A stretch of 19,673 nt of DNA from Eubacterium sp. (GTDB taxonomy: Bacteria; Bacillota; Clostridia; Lachnospirales; Lachnospiraceae): assembly GCA_003486385.1 (NCBI GenBank), contig DNFT01000092.1, positions 23,964-43,636 of the forward strand, read 5' to 3'. The notes below the pieces were generated by a model, which was not told the DNA's origin, ran no database searches, and saw only the letters and a program-made list of their open reading frames with translations. Each line of letters begins with the position of its first letter. The stretch's first letter is position 1. A program made the translations under genes and the position numbers. Shown here piece after piece: positions 15,052-19,673 of the stretch.

Positions 15052-16335
15052 CTACTGATTTGCATCAGCGGTACCCAGAATAATCTCGATATCATATCCT
15101 TGATCCACCATACCAACGGTTACCTGTGGATTTTTGAAATATTTCTTCAAATCCTCTCCTTGACCATCTTCTTTAACAATAATCTTTGTCTGTGTCAAGG
15201 TCTCTTTAGTATAATCCCCTACTTGAGGTACAGTATACCCCTTCTTCTGTAATTTCTGCTGTGTCTTACCGGCCAGTCCGGCAATCTTACTGCCGTTGAG
15301 CAGAATTATCTTAAGTCCTTTGGAACTTACTGCTTTCTTACCGCTCTTTGGCTTTGGCGTCGTATTACTGCTTGCTGCAGGCGACGTTGTCGCTTTTTGC
15401 GTTGTCGTAAGATCCTGAGCCGCTGTATATGGCACTTCGTTATTGATCAGACCTTTGAAAAACTTCTTGGCAGCCTTTGTATCTACAACAAACACCTTAC
15501 CATCGTAGCTTCCCGGACATCCCCAATAATGGAAATAGTCCACATTCATCTGCTCATAACTTTGAATATAACCAATCTTGTTCGTCACTGTCAGATTGGA
15601 AGTCACGCGATCATACTGTGATTTGATAAAATCCGCAATCTTCGATTCATCACCATTCAGATCTTTAAGCTGCTGCACATACGCATCGCTGGCACAAGAA
15701 ATCTTCATCTTTGTCTTGGCTCCGGATGGCTCCGGCGATGCAGAGGCAACCGGTGATGCGGTCTGTTCTACATCCACAGTCTTTTTGTAACTAACCTTTA
15801 CTTTGACTTCCTGATAATGGTTGTTATATGTTTCCTCATCCAAAACCGTATAATAGCTTAAACTTGTTCCGATCATCTTTTCCACGATCAACGAACCGTA
15901 TCCATACGCTTGCTGTTCATCTGCAAAATACTGTTTCAGCTTGCTGATACGCATGATCTGCGGAATATTCTCACTTATAGTACATAGTTTGCGATACATT
16001 GTTGTCGGAATTGTATAATCGTTCTTTGTTGGTATTGTAACATAATCCAAATTATTCGTCTTAGTATTACATATTTCAACCATCATATGTGTGATCTGAT
16101 CTTTTTCATTACATACATAGATTAAGTTTTTAGAAATATCCTCTGTCTTCGCCTCCTTAATGATCTCCTTAATACTATCCTTATCCGTATTCACGTTAGT
16201 CGCATTTTTCGATAGGAAGTGATAGGATATTTTGTAACTGCCAAATCCAACGGCGATCAAAATGCAAATTCCCAGGATAGACTTGCCCAAATTAATAGCA
16301 AATACTTTCCAAATATTATTCTTAGTACCCTTCAT
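15052..16335 (-). CDS. Membrane-anchored LCP-like protein with C-terminal LytR_C domain
   Basis: Protein of 427 residues. It has a short basic start, one membrane segment at about 14-36, and an extracellular part. Residues about 68-300 resemble a LytR-CpsA-Psr (LCP) domain, the fold that attaches wall glycopolymers to peptidoglycan: LIYVCNEKDQITHMMVEICN, then YVTIPTKNDYTIP, and later IVEKMIGTSLSYYTVLD. The usual RSDT-type and IPRDT-type signatures are replaced by QITH (80-83) and IPTKN (101-105), so the charged catalytic residues appear lost. Two low-complexity Ser/Thr/Pro/Ala linkers (about 192-205 and 310-337) flank the end of that region. A LytR_C domain follows at about 340-422 (LKIILLNGSKIAGLAGK onward). 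The start is well supported (AAGGAG 9 nt ahead, strong promoter). It heads an operon with the TagA-like gene. Confidence 0.75.
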   Translation of the reverse strand: MKGTKNNIWKVFAINLGKSILGICILIAVGFGSYKISYHFLSKNATNVNTDKDSIKEIIKEAKTEDISKNLIYVCNEKDQITHMMVEICNTKTNNLDYVTIPTKNDYTIPTTMYRKLCTISENIPQIMRISKLKQYFADEQQAYGYGSLIVEKMIGTSLSYYTVLDEETYNNHYQEVKVKVSYKKTVDVEQTASPVASASPEPSGAKTKMKISCASDAYVQQLKDLNGDESKIADFIKSQYDRVTSNLTVTNKIGYIQSYEQMNVDYFHYWGCPGSYDGKVFVVDTKAAKKFFKGLINNEVPYTAAQDLTTTQKATTSPAASSNTTPKPKSGKKAVSSKGLKIILLNGSKIAGLAGKTQQKLQKKGYTVPQVGDYTKETLTQTKIIVKEDGQGEDLKKYFKNPQVTVGMVDQGYDIEIILGTADANQ

Positions 16336-16421
16336 GCTTGTTTTCTCCTTTTCCCACTAATCGTCGCATATCTATGCGCTGCTATCAAACCCCCAGCTTT
16401 CATTACACAAACATTCAAACT

Positions 16422-16450
16422 ATTATAACAAATCTTTTTACCCCTGTAAA
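16422..16450 (-). promoter_or_regulatory. Strong promoter of the LCP-like/TagA-like operon
   Basis: Minus strand: -35 TTTACA (16450-16445), a 17-nt spacer, and perfect -10 TATAAT (16427-16422) with TG one base upstream (extended -10). The leader of about 80 nt contains a small hairpin at 16365-16378 (CGCAT/ATGCG around AGAT). The -35 hexamer is shared, on the other strand, with the divergent dehydrogenase promoter. Confidence 0.85.
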
Positions 16451-16473
16451 GTATATTGCCATTATGCTATACT
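16445..16473 (+). promoter_or_regulatory. Extended -10 promoter of the short-chain dehydrogenase
   Basis: Plus strand: -10 TATACT (16468-16473) preceded by TG one base upstream (extended -10), a 17-nt spacer, and a poor -35 TGTAAA (16445-16450). The extended -10 compensates for the weak -35. Transcription would start near 16480, about 35 nt ahead of the ATG. Confidence 0.65.
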
Positions 16474-16513
16474 ACTTTTATTACAGATAAATTTTACACG
16501 AAATGAGGTTAGT

Positions 16514-17248
16514 ATGAATACAGCCAAAACAGCTATAGTAACCGGAGCATCTCATGGGATCGGTCAGATGACCGCCCTAAAACTTGCAGCGGCAGGCTAC
16601 GACCTTGCCATCTGCTGTCAAAAAGACATGACAGCGCTCTCTGCTGTTGCAAAGCAGATTACCGCTAACGGCCGCAACTGTCTTGCGATGCAGTGCGATG
16701 TTGGCGACAGTGCTCAAGTAGCAGATTTTTTTTCACAAATACAGATCACATACCCACATATTGATCTGCTCATCAACAACGCAGGTATCTCCTATGTTGG
16801 TTTACTGCAGGATATGTCAGACGATGAATGGACTGCCATTGTAAATAGCAATCTGTCCTCTGTATTCTACAGTTGTCGTGCTGTCATTCCGACCATGCTC
16901 GCCCAACAATATGGCAAAATTATAAACATCACGTCTGTTTGGGGCGAAATAGGAGCCTCCACTGAAGTTGCTTACTCTGCAACGAAAGGCGGTGTCTGCG
17001 CTTTCACCAAAGCCTTGGCAAAAGAACTCGGTCCCAGTCACATTACTGTCAACGCAGTCTCCTGTGGTTTTATCGATACCCGGATGAATGGACAGCTTTC
17101 CGACGACGAGCGCAGCTCTCTGTTTGAGGAAATCCCTGTCGGCCGACCGGCTTCTGCCGAAGAAACCGCTGACTTTATTGTACAAGTCGCTCAAAGCGGA
17201 GAATACCTGACCGGCCAGGTGCTGCGTTTTGACGGCGGTTGGATATGA
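16514..17248 (+). CDS. Short-chain dehydrogenase/reductase, FabG-like
   Basis: Classical SDR of 244 residues, probably NADP(H)-dependent and cytoplasmic. Visible: cofactor motif TGASHGIG at 10-17, CDV at about 61-63, NNAG at 88-91, and catalytic Asn113, Ser141 (ITSVWG), Tyr154 and Lys158 (YSATKGG). The C terminus GEYLTGQVLRFDGGWI is typical of 3-oxoacyl-ACP reductase-like members. Substrate cannot be decided: it could be a FabG paralogue (3-oxoacyl-ACP reductase) or an unrelated ketoreductase such as YmfI-type proteins. No other fatty-acid genes are nearby, which argues against it being the main FabG. GAGG lies 5 nt before the ATG. It is the only plus-strand gene. It is divergent from the LCP-like operon and convergent with the next gene, with just 10 nt between stop codons. 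Confidence 0.9.
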   Translation: MNTAKTAIVTGASHGIGQMTALKLAAAGYDLAICCQKDMTALSAVAKQITANGRNCLAMQCDVGDSAQVADFFSQIQITYPHIDLLINNAGISYVGLLQDMSDDEWTAIVNSNLSSVFYSCRAVIPTMLAQQYGKIINITSVWGEIGASTEVAYSATKGGVCAFTKALAKELGPSHITVNAVSCGFIDTRMNGQLSDDERSSLFEEIPVGRPASAEETADFIVQVAQSGEYLTGQVLRFDGGWI

Positions 17249-17258
17249 TCCACCCCGT

Positions 17259-19604
17259 TTACAGATCGCGGTAAAAATCTCTTGTCTGTATGATCTCTGC
17301 CGGGACTTCTATGCCGTCTTTCTCCCATACACGGAATTTTAACGCATATTCTTTATTTTTCTTACCTGTTTCACGCATAAAACGTGCCATTGCATCTCGG
17401 AACAACGGTTGTTCTACTATTGTCTCACGAATCTTTTTAGTAAACGGGCAATACGTCGCCATAATCTCTCGAACCGTCTTATTTAACGTGATCCCGCCCT
17501 TTGCCTCATGTCGGATCCAGTTAATATAATCCGTCACAAAGACCTCTCGTGTATTGTTTCTGCATTTCTGAATCTGCATTTTTAATTTTTCTTTCTTGTC
17601 CTCTGACAAGTCCCTGTTTTTGCGGTAAAACTGGATATAATCACTATATTCACTTGTCAGCGATTTTATCTGAATATTGTTCCACGAAGTCCCCTGCATC
17701 GTGCGACACAGCTCCCAGCGAAAACGACCGCACAACTGAATCATGGCAAGCTCTAAATCCCCTTCAAAGAAATGAGGCAGCAAAAAACGACCTTTGGAAT
17801 TTCTTCTGCGGCCGCTCAGTTCCTGCCACATAATCCCTTTGGTACCACAAGCAGGCAGCAAAATAACGTCCGGTGCCACCTCTTCCATCATATATTCCTT
17901 TGTGATCGGCGAATCGTCTTTATGAAACAGCATCTCACGATAAAATACCGAATAATCAATCTGTCTGAGCTTGCGCAGGCTCGCATTGATCTTATCTTTT
18001 GATAAAAAGGTACGTTGCAATGATGCTGAACTTCCTTCCGTAAACAAAAACGGTACGAATACCGATGCCTGACCACTTACCAGACGATGATTTACGCGGA
18101 ACATATTGGTAATCTCGTAATCCAATTTTGCGTCGCGATCCTCGAGCTGCTCTTTCATCTGCGCTTCCGTGATCCGTCCGGTTTTTTTCTGATCTCGCAG
18201 AAAATCTTCATAATCCAGATCAAATTCACTCTTAGAAGGACTTTTACGCCCCTCGTAAACCTCGGTAAGCCATTCTTTCATATCATAAACGCGGCAGTCT
18301 CCGCGTCCGGAACGATCGTTGTCCAACGAAAGCAGCTCCTCTAACAATTCTTCCGTCAATAATGTCTCACTTAGAAATCCATAACGCAGGAAAAGGTCGA
18401 TCTCGATCGGTGTCTCCTCCGTGCTGTGATACTCTTTATAATATACTGCCTTATACAGCGGATAATACTGTTTTAATATATTACGACGCAATTCTCTTGC
18501 GTTGTCATCCGTCGACATCTTGTCCGACAATGCTGCAAACGCTCGAACATCCGCTTCAAATTGCTGTGTTTGTTCTATTGGAAGCTCTGAATACCTTAAA
18601 ATGTGCTCCAAGGAATGATCTAACTCTTCAACGCTGACAAAGTTTTCCTCTACTAAGGCAAACTCTTCCGTCAAAGCATCCATTGTTTCTTCTTGTGATG
18701 CCCCATCACAGATTAGGCTGTAGTATGCATTATCCATAGAATTATGGTCAATCTGCAGATTGATACTTGCCTGTTCGTATAAAACTTCTTCCAAACGGTT
18801 GATCTCATCGATCAACTTATCAAAAATCTCCATCCCGGCTTTCGTGTCCGCATCAATCCTCTTGGCAGCTGCCACCATATGCAAAACCGATAAATATAAA
18901 TTTTTGTCTGTACGAAACATTGGACCAACCAAACTCTGCAGATATGCTGCATCTGCTTCACATTGATCCAGCAGATCACGAAGCAGATTGATCTGGTCCT
19001 TAATATGATAGACTGCAATCGTCTCTGATGCACCAAAATATGCCTTTTGAACATCCTGTTTCAATCCACTTAAGATATCATAATAAGTGATCTTTTCTTC
19101 ATCTAATGCCGTCCAATGCATCAACGGCGACAACTCTTCAATCCCAGGCAGTTCATCCGTTGTGATTCCTAACTCCTGCCCAATCACCTGATAGGATCTA
19201 TACTGTTCCTGCAAAAATTCATAATCCCTCTCTGCCTGCTCTTCCAGCGTGTGATATACACCCGCAAGAGCATGTATATATTTTCCTAATGTAGCAACCA
19301 TAAGTGCTGCATAATCCTTGTTCGCCTTAAAAATCTGCTGAAGGGTCGCCTGAAGTTCGCCGGCACGAAAGATATAGATTGCGAGATCCGTTTCAGCTTG
19401 ATATGTAACACGATACATCCCATCCTGTAAATCCGTCAATCCCAAGAAATGTCCGGATCCAATGACCAAATTAACACCCTCTGCCTGTATGCGTACTCGA
19501 CCTTTCAATACAAGCCCAACATAAGCAGCTTCACTGCCGCGCTCAAAAATAATTTCACCCTTCATGATCTGATTGACACAATAGGTTTTTCGCTCCGTAT
19601 TCAT
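17259..19604 (-). CDS. Large protein with degenerate cyclic-nucleotide-binding domain, function unknown
   Basis: Protein of 781 residues. Residues about 1-110 look like a cNMP-binding/Crp beta-roll: GEIIFERGSEAAYVGLVLKG, then GHFLGLTDLQDG and YRVTYQAETD. The Glu that normally follows FG and contacts the ribose is Leu56; an Arg (R65) remains at about the right spacing. Nucleotide binding is therefore doubtful. No helix-turn-helix follows, so it is not an ordinary Crp/Fnr regulator. The rest is not recognised. It includes a helical, strongly acidic part (about 115-480), then a more basic C-terminal part with LLPACGTKGIMWQELSG (from about 583), a Cys/Trp/Arg-rich stretch CGRFRWELCRTMQGTSWNN, and a basic end. 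No signal peptide or membrane segment is seen, so it is probably cytoplasmic. The start is firm: AAGGAGG 7 nt ahead of the ATG. It appears monocistronic. Confidence 0.8.
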   Translation of the reverse strand: MNTERKTYCVNQIMKGEIIFERGSEAAYVGLVLKGRVRIQAEGVNLVIGSGHFLGLTDLQDGMYRVTYQAETDLAIYIFRAGELQATLQQIFKANKDYAALMVATLGKYIHALAGVYHTLEEQAERDYEFLQEQYRSYQVIGQELGITTDELPGIEELSPLMHWTALDEEKITYYDILSGLKQDVQKAYFGASETIAVYHIKDQINLLRDLLDQCEADAAYLQSLVGPMFRTDKNLYLSVLHMVAAAKRIDADTKAGMEIFDKLIDEINRLEEVLYEQASINLQIDHNSMDNAYYSLICDGASQEETMDALTEEFALVEENFVSVEELDHSLEHILRYSELPIEQTQQFEADVRAFAALSDKMSTDDNARELRRNILKQYYPLYKAVYYKEYHSTEETPIEIDLFLRYGFLSETLLTEELLEELLSLDNDRSGRGDCRVYDMKEWLTEVYEGRKSPSKSEFDLDYEDFLRDQKKTGRITEAQMKEQLEDRDAKLDYEITNMFRVNHRLVSGQASVFVPFLFTEGSSASLQRTFLSKDKINASLRKLRQIDYSVFYREMLFHKDDSPITKEYMMEEVAPDVILLPACGTKGIMWQELSGRRRNSKGRFLLPHFFEGDLELAMIQLCGRFRWELCRTMQGTSWNNIQIKSLTSEYSDYIQFYRKNRDLSEDKKEKLKMQIQKCRNNTREVFVTDYINWIRHEAKGGITLNKTVREIMATYCPFTKKIRETIVEQPLFRDAMARFMRETGKKNKEYALKFRVWEKDGIEVPAEIIQTRDFYRDL

Positions 19605-19673
19605 TCAATCTCCTCCTTATTGAAAACAGCGACGGGGAACTCTTGATAACGTCACACTACATAACAGCAATTT

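Noticed and set aside
1..19673. Search for CRISPR arrays, tRNA or rRNA genes, insertion sequences and riboswitches
   Set aside because: No regularly spaced repeats, cloverleaf with CCA-type end, transposase or conserved leader RNA was recognised by eye.

Overview
The window reads as a low-GC Gram-positive Clostridia chromosome, most likely Lachnospiraceae-like. The evidence is strong GGAGG-type ribosome sites, one TTG start, a Bacillus/Clostridia-type LexA box, and the families present (MsmX-type sugar ATPase, YitT, PucR/CdaR-type regulator, FtsEX with an M23 hydrolase). No rRNA, tRNA, CRISPR array, insertion sequence or phage gene was recognised. Thirteen protein genes are supported; all but one are on the minus strand. 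The species cannot be named from sequence alone.

Region 1 (1-5.8 kb): DNA repair. uvrB and uvrA form a tight minus-strand operon. It is preceded by a near-consensus promoter and, just upstream of the -35, a LexA (SOS) box. A GNAT acetyltransferase gene lies directly upstream.

Region 2 (6.1-10.5 kb): cell division and wall remodelling. ftsE, ftsX, a coiled-coil M23 murein hydrolase and a CtpA-type S41 protease lie head to tail and end in a hairpin terminator. FtsEX-type complexes gate such hydrolases from across the membrane; the protease may process or turn over the hydrolase.

Region 3 (10.6-13.2 kb): a PucR/CdaR-type regulator with a promoter that carries an inverted repeat (possible autoregulatory operator), then an orphan MsmX/UgpC-type sugar-ABC ATPase with its own promoter and a very strong terminator.

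Region 4 (13.2-19.6 kb): codon usage looks different by eye (more AAA, CGN and TTG; fewer AAG, AGA/AGG and ATA). The change falls near the msmX promoter. This region holds a YitT-family membrane protein; a two-gene operon of an LCP/LytR_C-type membrane protein and a TagA/WecG-type protein, both lacking family signature residues; a FabG-like short-chain dehydrogenase reading the other way from a promoter that shares a -35 hexamer with the LCP promoter; and a 781-residue protein with a degenerate cyclic-nucleotide-binding fold at its N terminus and a large unrecognised remainder. The last protein and the degenerate TagA/LCP pair are the best candidates for undescribed biology here.
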